Assembly (NCBI GenBank): GCA_003712165.1
Contig: RHLH01000001.1
Span: forward strand, 2,205,575 to 2,269,574
Origin: Phycisphaera sp.
GTDB lineage: Bacteria > Planctomycetota > Phycisphaerae > Phycisphaerales > UBA1924
Length of the DNA: 64,000 bases
Direction: 5' to 3'
Shown here: one piece after another, positions 1 to 8,324 of the stretch
Layout of the letters: each line of letters begins with the position of its first letter
How positions within the stretch are numbered: position 1 is the first letter of the stretch
Program-made: the position numbers and the translations under genes
Notes under the pieces: generated by a model
What the model saw: the letters and a program-made list of their open reading frames with translations, nothing else
Told to the model about the DNA's origin: nothing
Database searches by the model: none

Positions 1-616
1 GCTGACGGGCGTGCCCGCCAAGGCCGCGATCGAGTCGGCCAGGAGCCTGCTCGCGCAGATCGAGGACCTCTCGAGGCTGCCCGACGCAGAACTCGGCAAG
101 GCGATCGGTGAGGTGAACTCGCAGATCGATCAGATGACGCTGAGCATGTCGGACCGCGCCGAACTGCGTGCGAAGCTGGTCCTGCTGCAGGACCGCGCCA
201 AAGCCGCGGCGAAGGCCGCCGCCGGTGCGATGCGAGAGGTGGCGGTGAAAGAGGCACGCGTGATCGCCGAGTCCGCCTCCGCCGACCTGCGTCCGTTCAT
301 CGTGGGCCAGGTGTCCGCTGGTGAGGATCGAGGGGCGCTGCAGGCGGCGCTCAAGGTGCTCCAGGATAGATGCCCCACGGCGGGTGCGCTGCTCGTCAGC
401 GCGAGCCAAGAGCGTGTCGCGCTGATCGCATGGGTGCCCGATGCGCAGATCAAGCTGGGTCTCAAAGCAGGCGACTGGATCAGAGCCGCGGCCGAGGCGT
501 GCGGCGGCAAGGGCGGGGGCAAGCCCAACCAGGCCCAGGGCGGGGGCACCGAGCCTTCGAAGGTCGCCGACGCGCTCCGCGCTGCCGAGACGCTGGCTGC
601 AAAGGCGGTGCACTGA
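1..616 (+). CDS. alaS: Alanyl-tRNA synthetase, C-terminal part (5' end outside window)
   Basis: About 204 codons of the C-terminal end are present, open at the window edge in frame 2. The visible part matches the coiled segment and DHHA1 domain of bacterial AlaRS: a helical Ala/Lys-rich stretch, then GALLVSAS, then a glycine-rich GGKGGGKPNQAQGGG loop typical of the DHHA1 end. In the family this region binds tRNA(Ala) and bridges the aminoacylation and editing domains; the catalytic parts are not in view. It ends three bases before the next gene, so the ATP synthase genes may be read through from alaS. Identification is by family resemblance of the C-domain only. Confidence 0.88.
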   Translation, partial: LTGVPAKAAIESARSLLAQIEDLSRLPDAELGKAIGEVNSQIDQMTLSMSDRAELRAKLVLLQDRAKAAAKAAAGAMREVAVKEARVIAESASADLRPFIVGQVSAGEDRGALQAALKVLQDRCPTAGALLVSASQERVALIAWVPDAQIKLGLKAGDWIRAAAEACGGKGGGKPNQAQGGGTEPSKVADALRAAETLAAKAVH

Positions 617-619
617 TCG

Positions 620-1000
620 ATGAGTGATGAGCCCCCCAGCCCGGCCGAGAAGCGGACCACTCCCCCGGAAGCCGACGATCCGAGGCTTGCGATCCCCGAG
701 GTCCTGCGCGATGCCCCGAAGCCGGTCGAGGCCGGGCCTGACTCAAGGTCCAAATCTGGGTTCGGCGAGACAGCCAAGGCGTGGGGCATGGGTCTCGACC
801 TGGTCTTCACGACCATCGGGGGCTTTGCGGTCGGCTGGGGCATCGACTGGTGGCAGGGCACCGGCCCCTGGGGCGCGATCATCGGGCTCGGTCTCGGGTT
901 CATTCTGGCGACCGTCAGGCTGATCCGCTACACGGTCAAAGCAGAGGCCCGGGAGCGCGCCGAGCGGGAAGGCAAACACAAGCCTCCGGGAGCCAAATGA
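620..1000 (+). CDS. AtpZ/AtpI-type F0F1 ATP synthase assembly membrane protein
   Basis: 126 residues: a hydrophilic Pro/Glu-rich N-terminus (about 1-50), two predicted membrane segments (about 56-74 and 82-104) joined by a short GIDWWQGTGPWG turn, and a basic tail. This two-helix hairpin is the pattern of AtpZ-like proteins, which accompany F-type ATP synthase operons and are thought to help c-ring assembly or ion uptake. It starts three bases after the alaS stop and precedes an AtpI-like gene and atpB, which supports the role. The start ATG is the first in frame; no strong Shine-Dalgarno is seen, so coupling to alaS is possible. Confidence 0.72.
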   Translation: MSDEPPSPAEKRTTPPEADDPRLAIPEVLRDAPKPVEAGPDSRSKSGFGETAKAWGMGLDLVFTTIGGFAVGWGIDWWQGTGPWGAIIGLGLGFILATVRLIRYTVKAEARERAEREGKHKPPGAK

Positions 1001-1046
1001 GCCGATACAAGCGGGTCTCATCCGACCTGCTCATCTTCACACTTGC

Positions 1047-1075
1047 TTGCCGATGAGGGGTCAGAGGACTATCGT
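1047..1075 (+). promoter_or_regulatory. Candidate sigma-70-like promoter of the ATP synthase genes
   Basis: TTGCCG (1047-1052) and TATCGT (1070-1075) are separated by exactly 17 bases, each matching the -35 or -10 consensus at four of six positions. The site lies in the 141-base gap before the AtpI-like gene, where an extra promoter for the F0 genes would be expected. This is inference from spacing and consensus only. Confidence 0.35.
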
Positions 1076-1141
1076 TTGCCCCCTCATCCGAGGCCGGCTG
1101 TGCGGGACCACCAAGCGGGTGAAACACCCCTATTCGGGAGC

Positions 1142-1588
1142 GTGAGCGAGACCGTGTCGGCTATCTCTGCCAACCAGCAACACCAGCCGCTCTACGCCGC
1201 CTTGATGCTCGTGACGGCAGTGTTCGCAAGCGCTTTCGCGTATCTCGCAGCACACCTCTCTGGTGGCACCAACGCCCCAGCGTTGCAAACCGCCGGGCTG
1301 ATTGCGGTGGTGTCTCTCATCGGACTGCTTCCTGTTCTCGTCAAGTCCTCCGAGTACTTCGGGCTCGCGGTGCTTGGCGCTTCTGTCGCCCGCCTGCTGC
1401 TGGCGATGTTCGCGGCGTTCATCCTCACCGAGGTTGGTGGCCTTGCGAACAAGCCCGTCTGGCTCGGTGTCATCGCCGGGGCCGGGCTCTCGCTGATCGT
1501 TGAAACCACCGCAGCGATCATGATCCTCTCATCAATCGAACGCAAGAAGGCCGGCACGACCGGCGCGGAGTCGAGCACGACATGCTGA
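1142..1588 (+). CDS. AtpI-like four-helix membrane protein of the ATP synthase operon
   Basis: 148 residues with four predicted membrane helices (starting at about residues 18, 48, 72 and 105) and little else, the usual shape of AtpI (uncE-neighbour) proteins that sit before atpB and assist c-ring assembly. It overlaps atpB by seven bases (1582-1588), which implies translational coupling. The start is uncertain: GTG 1142 is used here, but the GGGAG at 1136-1140 is only one base away; GTG 1154 would have a 13-base spacing, and a TTG at 1043 is also in frame. Sequence identity to characterised AtpI is low, so the call rests on topology and position. Confidence 0.65.
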   Translation: MSETVSAISANQQHQPLYAALMLVTAVFASAFAYLAAHLSGGTNAPALQTAGLIAVVSLIGLLPVLVKSSEYFGLAVLGASVARLLLAMFAAFILTEVGGLANKPVWLGVIAGAGLSLIVETTAAIMILSSIERKKAGTTGAESSTTC

Positions 1589-2508
1589 ACACGATCTTCT
1601 CCACACTCGCCGCAGCCGACCCGTCTCAGCACGTGTGGAATCACGTGTTCTGGAAATCAGAGGGCGGCTACTGGCTCTGGTCCGGCAACCAGGGCAACCT
1701 CGTGCTCAGCGCGATCATCCTGATCTTCGGCATGAGCTGGGTTGCCAAGCACGTCAAGACCGGTGACATCAGCACCGATGGCTCTGGCGCTTACGTCACT
1801 AAGAACAAGTTCGCACACATGATCGAGGTCATGTGCATCTACCTCCGCGACGAGGTCGCCCAGCCCCTGCTGCACGACCGGACCGCCAAGCTGATGCCGT
1901 TCCTCTGGACGGTGTTCTTCTTCATCCTCGTCAACAACCTTCTCGGGCTCGTCCCGATCATGGACGTGCTGCACCTGCTCGTCCCGGCGTGGAAAGCCGG
2001 TCACATGACCCCGATCGGCGGCACCGCTACTCAGAACATCTGGGTGACGGGCGTGCTCGCTACGATCGCGGCGATCGTCTTCAACCTCGCGGCCATCAAG
2101 AGGCTCGGTGTTGGCGGCTACTTCGGTCACATGACAGGCGGCGCACCCTGGTTCGTCGCGTGGATGATCTTCATCCTCGAGTTCATGGGCCAGATCGTCA
2201 TCAAGCCCGTCGCGCTTGCCATCCGTCTCTTTGCGAACATGACCGCCGGTCACATCCTGCTGGCAACGCTGATCGGCTTCGTCGGCGTCGTCTGGCACGA
2301 GTCTTTCATCATCAAGGGCCCGGTCACGATCATCTCAGTCGTCGGCGCGTTCGCAATCCTGATTCTCGAAATCTTTGTTGCCTTTCTGCAGGCGTTTATC
2401 TTCATGTTCCTCACCGCCGTATTCATCTCACTCATGGATCATCACGACGAGCACGGTCACGAGCACGAGCACGACCATGCCAGCAGCCACGAGCACGCCC
2501 ACGCGTGA
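1582..2508 (+). CDS. atpB: F0F1 ATP synthase subunit a
   Basis: 308 residues. The proton-channel subunit of F0: the conserved helix ALAIRLFANMTAGH carries the essential arginine (Arg215 here) that faces the c-ring carboxylate. Other hallmarks are FILVNNLLGLVP in an earlier helix and a final long hydrophobic helix pair (about 247-285). The protein ends in an unusual His/Asp/Glu-rich tail (residues 287-308, about nine histidines). Start ATG 1582 lies inside the end of the preceding gene. It is followed by atpE after a 94-base gap with two strong RNA hairpins. Confidence 0.97.
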   Translation: MLNTIFSTLAAADPSQHVWNHVFWKSEGGYWLWSGNQGNLVLSAIILIFGMSWVAKHVKTGDISTDGSGAYVTKNKFAHMIEVMCIYLRDEVAQPLLHDRTAKLMPFLWTVFFFILVNNLLGLVPIMDVLHLLVPAWKAGHMTPIGGTATQNIWVTGVLATIAAIVFNLAAIKRLGVGGYFGHMTGGAPWFVAWMIFILEFMGQIVIKPVALAIRLFANMTAGHILLATLIGFVGVVWHESFIIKGPVTIISVVGAFAILILEIFVAFLQAFIFMFLTAVFISLMDHHDEHGHEHEHDHASSHEHAHA

Positions 2509-2512
2509 ATAA

Positions 2513-2920
<408 letters not shown>

Positions 2921-2930
2921 TCAACTCTTC

Positions 2931-2960
2931 CCGGCCCTCGTCCTAACCGGCGAGGGCCGG
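2931..2960 (+). terminator. Strong hairpin between atpE and atpF (attenuator or 3' stabiliser)
   Basis: A perfect 10-base-pair stem, CCGGCCCTCG (2931-2940) with CGAGGGCCGG (2951-2960), with a 10-base loop, starts 11 bases after the atpE stop. It is followed by CTTTCGTC rather than a long T-run, so partial termination or 3'-end protection of the atpE message is more likely than full termination, since atpF lies only 59 bases further on. Confidence 0.55.
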
Positions 2961-3019
2961 CTTTCGTCAGCAGCACACTCACGGGCAGAACGCCCGATCA
3001 CTGACCCCGGAGACCATGA

Positions 3020-3694
3020 ATGGCCCGCGAACGAATCCTTCAACTCTCGATCGGATTGTCGATCACAGTCCCGGCATCGCTTGCTCTCGCCCAGGAAGGC
3101 CAGGAGCCGGACGCGCACGCCGACGACACGCACAGCGACGACACGCATGCCTCGCACGACGATGGACACTACGGTGCCCACGAGGAAGTAGGCGCAATCC
3201 CCACGAAGGAGCAGGGCATTGCCACCGCGATCACCGCGGTCATCGTCTTCCTTCTCGTGATGGGCGTTCTCGGCGCGAAGGTCTGGCCCACGATCAGCAA
3301 GGGTCTCGATGAGCGTGAGAAGAAGATCCGCGACGAGATCGACGCAGCCGAGGAGGCTCGCAAGCAGGCCAAGGACGCGCTCGACTCCTACGAGAAGTCG
3401 CTCGCCGAGGCACGCTCGGAAGCCCAGCAGATGCTCGAGGAAGCCAAAGCCGACCAGCAGAAGCTGACCGCAGAGCTCAGGGCCAAGGCCGAGGCCGATC
3501 TGGGCGCTATGAAAGAGAAGGCCCAGCGCGAGATCGAATCGGCCAAGCGTGCCGCAGTCGCCGAGATATACAGCGACGCCTCCGTGCTCGCCACAACGAT
3601 CGCCGGCAAGATCCTCGCGCGAGAGGTATCCGCCAACGATCAGCAGCATCTTGTCGATGAGGCCGTCGCCGAGCTCAGCGGCTCTGGTTCCTAA
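3020..3694 (+). CDS. atpF: F0F1 ATP synthase subunit b with signal-like N-terminus
   Basis: 224 residues. After a signal-peptide-like start (residues 1-24, ending SLALA-Q) comes a His/Asp-rich stretch (about 31-55), then a membrane helix (about 66-88), then a long charged coiled coil (about 93-200), the peripheral stalk that holds F1 to F0. Typical b subunits have about 160 residues and begin directly with the membrane helix, so the first 60 residues are an addition. Neighbours atpE and atpH confirm identity. The start is the ATG at 3020, within CCATGAATGGCC; a Met at 3016 is in another frame. Confidence 0.93.
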   Translation: MARERILQLSIGLSITVPASLALAQEGQEPDAHADDTHSDDTHASHDDGHYGAHEEVGAIPTKEQGIATAITAVIVFLLVMGVLGAKVWPTISKGLDEREKKIRDEIDAAEEARKQAKDALDSYEKSLAEARSEAQQMLEEAKADQQKLTAELRAKAEADLGAMKEKAQREIESAKRAAVAEIYSDASVLATTIAGKILAREVSANDQQHLVDEAVAELSGSGS

Positions 3695-3726
3695 TCACTT
3701 TCGGTTCTACGCGAGGAGTCTGACCA

Positions 3727-4347
3727 ATGCCCCTGACCGAATCACGACCCGATGCACTCAGCGAAACCTACGCCCAGAGTATCTACGAGCTCGCAAGCTC
3801 CCAGGGCGGGCAGAGCACCGTGGAGCAGATCCTCGGCGAGCTGGAAGATGTGCTCGAGCTTGCACGCTCTGACGCGCAGTTCAACGAGTTCCTCTCTTCT
3901 CGCGTGCTCAAGCAATCCGATCGGACCAAGTCCCTCACCGGGATATTCTCGGGCAAGGTCCACGACCTGACGCTCAAGACGCTCCAGGTGCTCAACGAGA
4001 AGGGCCGGCTCTCACACCTGATCCCGATCGTCGCCGCTCTGGATGTCATCGTGCAGCGCGAGATGGGCCGGGTTGAGGTTGACCTGTACACCGCCGCCCC
4101 TGTTGACTCGGGCGAGCTCGCCAAGATCAAAGAACAGCTCAACTCGTCGCTCGGCAAGGAAGCGATCGTGCACCCGTACACCGACCCGTCGATGATCGGT
4201 GGGGTTCGGCTCCAGATCGGTGACAAGCTCATCGACGCTTCGCTGCAGACACGCCTCCGCAAGATGCGAGACCGCCTTGCGGAAGAGGGCACCTCGTCGC
4301 TCCGCGCAGCTGCCCAGCGAGCAATCGACGATTCGGTTTCTGAATAA
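3727..4347 (+). CDS. atpH: F0F1 ATP synthase subunit delta
   Basis: 206 residues. The N-terminal helical bundle begins SETYAQSIYELA and continues through a NEFLSSRVLK segment; the C-terminal part carries VDLYTAAPVD followed by a conserved IGGVRLQIGDKLIDASL motif, the delta/OSCP signature near the end. The subunit links the b stalk to the top of the F1 alpha subunits. GAGGAG stands before ATG 3727. In most bacteria atpA, atpG, atpD and atpC follow here; instead pgk begins 49 bases later, so F1 must be encoded elsewhere. Confidence 0.95.
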   Translation: MPLTESRPDALSETYAQSIYELASSQGGQSTVEQILGELEDVLELARSDAQFNEFLSSRVLKQSDRTKSLTGIFSGKVHDLTLKTLQVLNEKGRLSHLIPIVAALDVIVQREMGRVEVDLYTAAPVDSGELAKIKEQLNSSLGKEAIVHPYTDPSMIGGVRLQIGDKLIDASLQTRLRKMRDRLAEEGTSSLRAAAQRAIDDSVSE

Positions 4348-4396
4348 CCCAACACATAGACCCCGCCGCACCAAGGCACCAGAGGAGCGGATCACC

Positions 4397-5605
4397 ATGG
4401 CCAAGAAGACCGTCGAAGCCGTAGATGTTGCCGGTAAGCGTGTCCTGATCCGTGTCGACTTCAACGTCCCGCTCAAGGGCGGCGAGATCACCGACGCACG
4501 CCGGATCGAGGCAGCCCTCCCGACGATCAAGAGCGTGATCGACCGCGGCGGCAAGGCCGTGCTCATGAGCCACCTCGGTCGCCCTGAGGGCGCGGGCTAT
4601 GAGTCCAAGTACTCGCTCGAAGTCGTAGCCAAGAAGCTGAGTGATTTGCTGGGCAAACCGGTCGGCTTCCCCAGCCAGGACTGCACCGATGACGCGGCAG
4701 CAAACGCCGTGAACGCGATGGACGACGGCGACGTTGTCCTCCTTGAGAACCTCCGGTTCCACAACGGCGAAACCGAGGGCCTCAAGGACCTCTCGGAGAA
4801 ACTCGCAGCGCTCGGCGATGTCTACGTCAACGACGCGTTCGGCACGTGCCACCGCCCGCACGCATCGATGCTCGGTGTGCCGCTCGCGATGGAAGGCAAG
4901 CCCCGCGTGGTCGGTTTCCTCGTCGAGAAAGAGATCATGTACCTCACCGACGCGATCAAGACACCCGAGAAACCCTTCGTGGTTGTGCTGGGCGGCGCCA
5001 AGGTCTCGGACAAGTTCGCCGCGATCGAGCACCTGCTGCCCATGGCCAGCTCAATCCTCGTTGGCGGCGCGATGGCGTACACGTTCTTGAAAGCACAGGG
5101 CAAGGACGTCGGTGACAGCCGTGTCGAGGAAAACCGAATCGACGACGCCAAGCGCGCGATCGACCTTGCCGCCAAACTCGAGTCCGAACTCTACCTCCCG
5201 AAAGATCACATCTGCGGCAAGGCGTTCGACGAAATGGGCGGCGGCGACATCGAAATCTGCGGCGAGCACATCAAGGACGGCTACATGGGGCTAGACATCG
5301 GTCCCAAGACCCAGAGCGAGTACAACCACGTCATCCATCAGGCCAAGACCATCGTCTGGAACGGGCCCATGGGCGTGTTCGAGTGGAGACCCTTCAAGGT
5401 CGGCACCGAGCAGGTCGCCAAGGCTATTGTCGAAGCGACTAGCAACGGCGCGACCTCGATCGTGGGTGGGGGCGACTCCGCTGCTGCGATCGAGAAATTC
5501 GGGCTCGCCGACCAGGTCAGCCACGTCTCGACCGGCGGTGGCGCAAGCCTCGAGATGCTTGAGGGCAAGAGCTTCCAGGCCGTGGACGTGCTCGACGACG
5601 CCTGA
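4397..5605 (+). CDS. pgk: Phosphoglycerate kinase
   Basis: 402 residues, the usual length. Glycolytic and gluconeogenic enzyme that transfers phosphate between 1,3-bisphosphoglycerate and ADP. Visible family motifs in order: RVDFNVPL near residue 22, SHLGRPEG, ENLRFHNGE, DAFGTCHRPH, GGAKVSDK, GPMGVFE, and the nucleotide loop VGGGDSAAA. Start ATG 4397 is chosen because AGAGGAG (4381-4387) is correctly spaced and MAKKTVEAVDVAGKRVLIR matches the family N-terminus; longer in-frame starts would run back into atpH. It follows atpH by 49 bases and may be cotranscribed with the F0 genes. Confidence 0.98.
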   Translation: MAKKTVEAVDVAGKRVLIRVDFNVPLKGGEITDARRIEAALPTIKSVIDRGGKAVLMSHLGRPEGAGYESKYSLEVVAKKLSDLLGKPVGFPSQDCTDDAAANAVNAMDDGDVVLLENLRFHNGETEGLKDLSEKLAALGDVYVNDAFGTCHRPHASMLGVPLAMEGKPRVVGFLVEKEIMYLTDAIKTPEKPFVVVLGGAKVSDKFAAIEHLLPMASSILVGGAMAYTFLKAQGKDVGDSRVEENRIDDAKRAIDLAAKLESELYLPKDHICGKAFDEMGGGDIEICGEHIKDGYMGLDIGPKTQSEYNHVIHQAKTIVWNGPMGVFEWRPFKVGTEQVAKAIVEATSNGATSIVGGGDSAAAIEKFGLADQVSHVSTGGGASLEMLEGKSFQAVDVLDDA

Positions 5606-5619
5606 ACCGATAGGCAAGC

Positions 5620-7377
5620 ATGCACACCGATTACCTCGGAACCGGTGACTCGCCGCGACCGATCCTCAGGGATCTTGCGCTGCTGACGATCCTGTGCGCG
5701 ATCGTGAACACCATCGGACTCACCGACTTCGGTGTAGCGAATTGGCAGGAATCGATCCGTCTCGTCACAAGTCAGGATATGCAAGACCGCGGCGAGTGGA
5801 TCGTCCCCACGATCAACGGCGCGCCTTACCTCAGGAAACCCCCGCTCGTCTACTGGTGCACAATCACGCTTGCGGAACTGACCGGTTCCAGAGTCTCGCT
5901 TGGGCACCTGCGTCTGACCGTCGCGATCTTCGGCTGGCTCAGCGTGATCATGACCTATCTCGCGGGGCGTTCCATTCTCTCGACCGAGCCCGGTTGGACA
6001 CTCAAGCGCGCAAGCCACGCCGCGTGGTGGGCTGCGCTCTTTCTCGCGACGGGTCTCCTGCACGTGCGCATGTCCCGCACTGGCGCGATCGATGTCGCGG
6101 CCACGCCCTTTGTCATCGGCGCCGTCTGGGCTGGTTTCATCTCGTGGCGCACGTCAACTGGCTGGCAACTCCGCATGGGGCTCATTGCTCTCGCCGCGTT
6201 GATGGCCGCCGGCGCGGCGCTCGTCAAGGGCCCTCCCACCGTGCTTGCGATCTTCTGCCCGCTTGTTGGCACCCTCGGCTGGCTCGCCTCGAAGAACTCG
6301 GATGACAACCAGAAACTCTCGCTCACTGTTGGGATCACCACGTTCCTGGTTGTGATCACGCTCCAGGTTTTGCGGATCGAAGAGTTCCGTGATGTGCTGG
6401 GCATGCTCGCGGGCGCACTCGGGACCGCGTACCTGCTCGCGCTGCTCTCGGGGCTCATACGCACCAATGCTCTGACAAGCGTTCAAACGCTCTGGAGGAG
6501 CCAGCTTGTGGCGATCTCTCTCGGCGCGATCGCAGCCGTGGCAATCTGGTCAAAGCTCGTCGCGGCCCGGATCGGGGCAGAGTTCGTAAGCGCGAACGCG
6601 TCCAAGGAAATGAGCGACAACATCGACATCTTCCGCCCCTCATCAGCGGCGCAGCTCATCGAGGCAACCAGCTACGGAGCCGGGCTGGGGTCGCTCTGGG
6701 CATTCGGGGGCGCGTGGGCGCTGATCTCCAGGCGCGAACGCATGACGCCCGGACTCACGATCATCGCCGCCTGGGTGGGAGTCACACTGGTCGCGTTCGC
6801 CGCGTTCAGCACGGGCTCGGGCAGATACATCACCCCGATGTGGCCCGGTGTCGCGCTGCTCGGCGCGGTCGGTTGGGTCAGCTATCGTGACAGACCCGGA
6901 CGCAACTGGTTCGTGCCCGCGACGTACGCGGTGATCCTCCTGCTCGCGATCGGGCAGGCGTGGTGGTACGCCGACGGCAGGAACAGATTCGAATCCAACC
7001 ACAGCCCACGAGATTTCATGACCGAGCTCGCAGAACGCGACGACATCGACAAAGAACGCGTCGCCGCCTGGGGATTCTGGAGTGGTGCGCTCAACTCATA
7101 CCTCGGACATCACGTCGTTGCGATCGATCGACGCGACTTCCCGATCCACTCTCCCTCGGGCATGATCCTGCTCGATGAGTTCGTCGACATGGTCCGAGAG
7201 GACGGCCAGAGCTGGGTCCTGCTCGTCTCACACCCAGGCTGGGCCGAAGGGGACACCCCTCATCCGCCGATCGAGGTTCAGCAGCTGGGGCTCACCGCGG
7301 AGTACATCCCAATCAACGCCCGATATGGTGAAAAGAAGGGCAGGCATGAGGTGCACGCGTTCCGTGTTTTCCCCTGA
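5620..7377 (+). CDS. ArnT/PMT-type membrane glycosyltransferase
   Basis: 585 residues with many predicted membrane helices. The N-terminal part has NWQESIRLVTSQDM followed by GEWIVPTINGAPYLRKPPL and YW, the conserved loop of the ArnT/dolichyl-phosphate-mannose transferase superfamily, in which a lipid-phosphate-linked sugar is transferred to a lipid or protein on the outer face of the membrane. The first acidic residue of the usual DE pair is not clear. It begins 14 bases after pgk, so it is probably in the same transcript, and is followed by a GT2 enzyme of the kind that makes lipid-phosphate sugars. The substrate cannot be told from sequence. Confidence 0.82.
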   Translation: MHTDYLGTGDSPRPILRDLALLTILCAIVNTIGLTDFGVANWQESIRLVTSQDMQDRGEWIVPTINGAPYLRKPPLVYWCTITLAELTGSRVSLGHLRLTVAIFGWLSVIMTYLAGRSILSTEPGWTLKRASHAAWWAALFLATGLLHVRMSRTGAIDVAATPFVIGAVWAGFISWRTSTGWQLRMGLIALAALMAAGAALVKGPPTVLAIFCPLVGTLGWLASKNSDDNQKLSLTVGITTFLVVITLQVLRIEEFRDVLGMLAGALGTAYLLALLSGLIRTNALTSVQTLWRSQLVAISLGAIAAVAIWSKLVAARIGAEFVSANASKEMSDNIDIFRPSSAAQLIEATSYGAGLGSLWAFGGAWALISRRERMTPGLTIIAAWVGVTLVAFAAFSTGSGRYITPMWPGVALLGAVGWVSYRDRPGRNWFVPATYAVILLLAIGQAWWYADGRNRFESNHSPRDFMTELAERDDIDKERVAAWGFWSGALNSYLGHHVVAIDRRDFPIHSPSGMILLDEFVDMVREDGQSWVLLVSHPGWAEGDTPHPPIEVQQLGLTAEYIPINARYGEKKGRHEVHAFRVFP

Positions 7378-7436
7378 TTCTGGCCCGAAATGCAGAGTGC
7401 TGCAGCCGAATCAGGCATTTCGCCGAACCCTTACAT

Positions 7437-8324
7437 ATGACAGGCACGGACTGGTCAAGCCTAGACTCGGGTGTGGCAGGCACCATCTCCCCCCATACCC
7501 CGCACCACGACTCGGCGGCAGACCTCTCGGTCGTCGTTCCGATGTACCGTGAAGCGGACCGGATCGGTGCGACCCTCGACGATCTCATCGGATTCCTAAC
7601 CGAGTGGAATCGGACAAGCGAGATCATCCTCGTTGACGACGGCAGCCCCGACAATACAGCTGATATCGTCACGCCTTATCTCACCGAGAACCGGCAAGGC
7701 ATGCTCAACTGCGTCAGACTCGTGCGTCTTGATCGCAACCAGGGCAAGGGCGGCGCTGTCCGTGCCGGCCTCGCTCAATCAGGGGGCGGCATGATCCTGA
7801 TGATGGACGCCGACAACGCTGCGACCATCCGTGAAATCCAGAAACTCCTGCCCGCGTTGACAATGAACACGGGCATCGTCGCCGGCTCGCGTGCACTCAC
7901 GGACTCTGATGTTGAAGCCGTGAAGTTCCGAGCACTCACCGGGCTCGTCTTCCGCGGAGCCCTCGCGGCTCTGGGGATGAACGTGATCAGGGACACTCAG
8001 TGCGGCTACAAGCTCTACTCACGCGATGCCGCCAGGGTTCTCGCCGAGCACTCCACCGAGAACGGTTACATCTTCGATCTTGAGCACATGCTGCTCGCGA
8101 AGCGAGCCGGGCTCGGGATCGCCGAACGCGGGATCAAGTGGCACCACGTTGACGGCGGGCAGGTCAGCGCCATCAGCGATGGTCTCAAGATGCTCCGCGA
8201 GTGCCTGCGTCTCAAGAAGAAGCTTGCGACGATCGAGACCAGCAAACTCCGCCACACGCTGGCCGAGAGCCGCAAGCCCGACGTGTTGGTCGAGGCGAAA
8301 CCCGCGGTATCTGTTACGAGCTGA
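7437..8324 (+). CDS. GT2 glycosyltransferase, dolichyl-phosphate-glucose synthase-like
   Basis: 295 residues from ATG 7437. The GT-A fold core has SVVVPMYREADRI, VDDGS (66-70), the metal-binding DAD (124-126) and RDTQCGYKLY, the pattern of Alg5/DPM1-like enzymes that load a sugar from a nucleotide onto polyprenyl phosphate. It probably supplies the donor for the ArnT-like enzyme just upstream. An alternative start is GTG 7473, five bases after a TAGACT hexamer (7462-7467), which would remove the first 12 residues without touching the fold. Its 3' end overlaps the convergent GT87 gene by 11 bases. Confidence 0.88.
   Translation: MTGTDWSSLDSGVAGTISPHTPHHDSAADLSVVVPMYREADRIGATLDDLIGFLTEWNRTSEIILVDDGSPDNTADIVTPYLTENRQGMLNCVRLVRLDRNQGKGGAVRAGLAQSGGGMILMMDADNAATIREIQKLLPALTMNTGIVAGSRALTDSDVEAVKFRALTGLVFRGALAALGMNVIRDTQCGYKLYSRDAARVLAEHSTENGYIFDLEHMLLAKRAGLGIAERGIKWHHVDGGQVSAISDGLKMLRECLRLKKKLATIETSKLRHTLAESRKPDVLVEAKPAVSVTS
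7462..7467 (+). promoter_or_regulatory. TANNNT hexamer before alternative GT2 start
   Basis: TAGACT followed five bases later by an in-frame GTG (7473). It fits the spacing of other leaderless-type starts in the window but lies inside the longer reading frame, so it may be chance. Confidence 0.25.

Noticed and set aside
1657..2298. Long reading frames opposite atpB and opposite many other genes
   Set aside because: They mirror real genes in another frame; they show no family motifs and arise from the high G+C at third codon positions.
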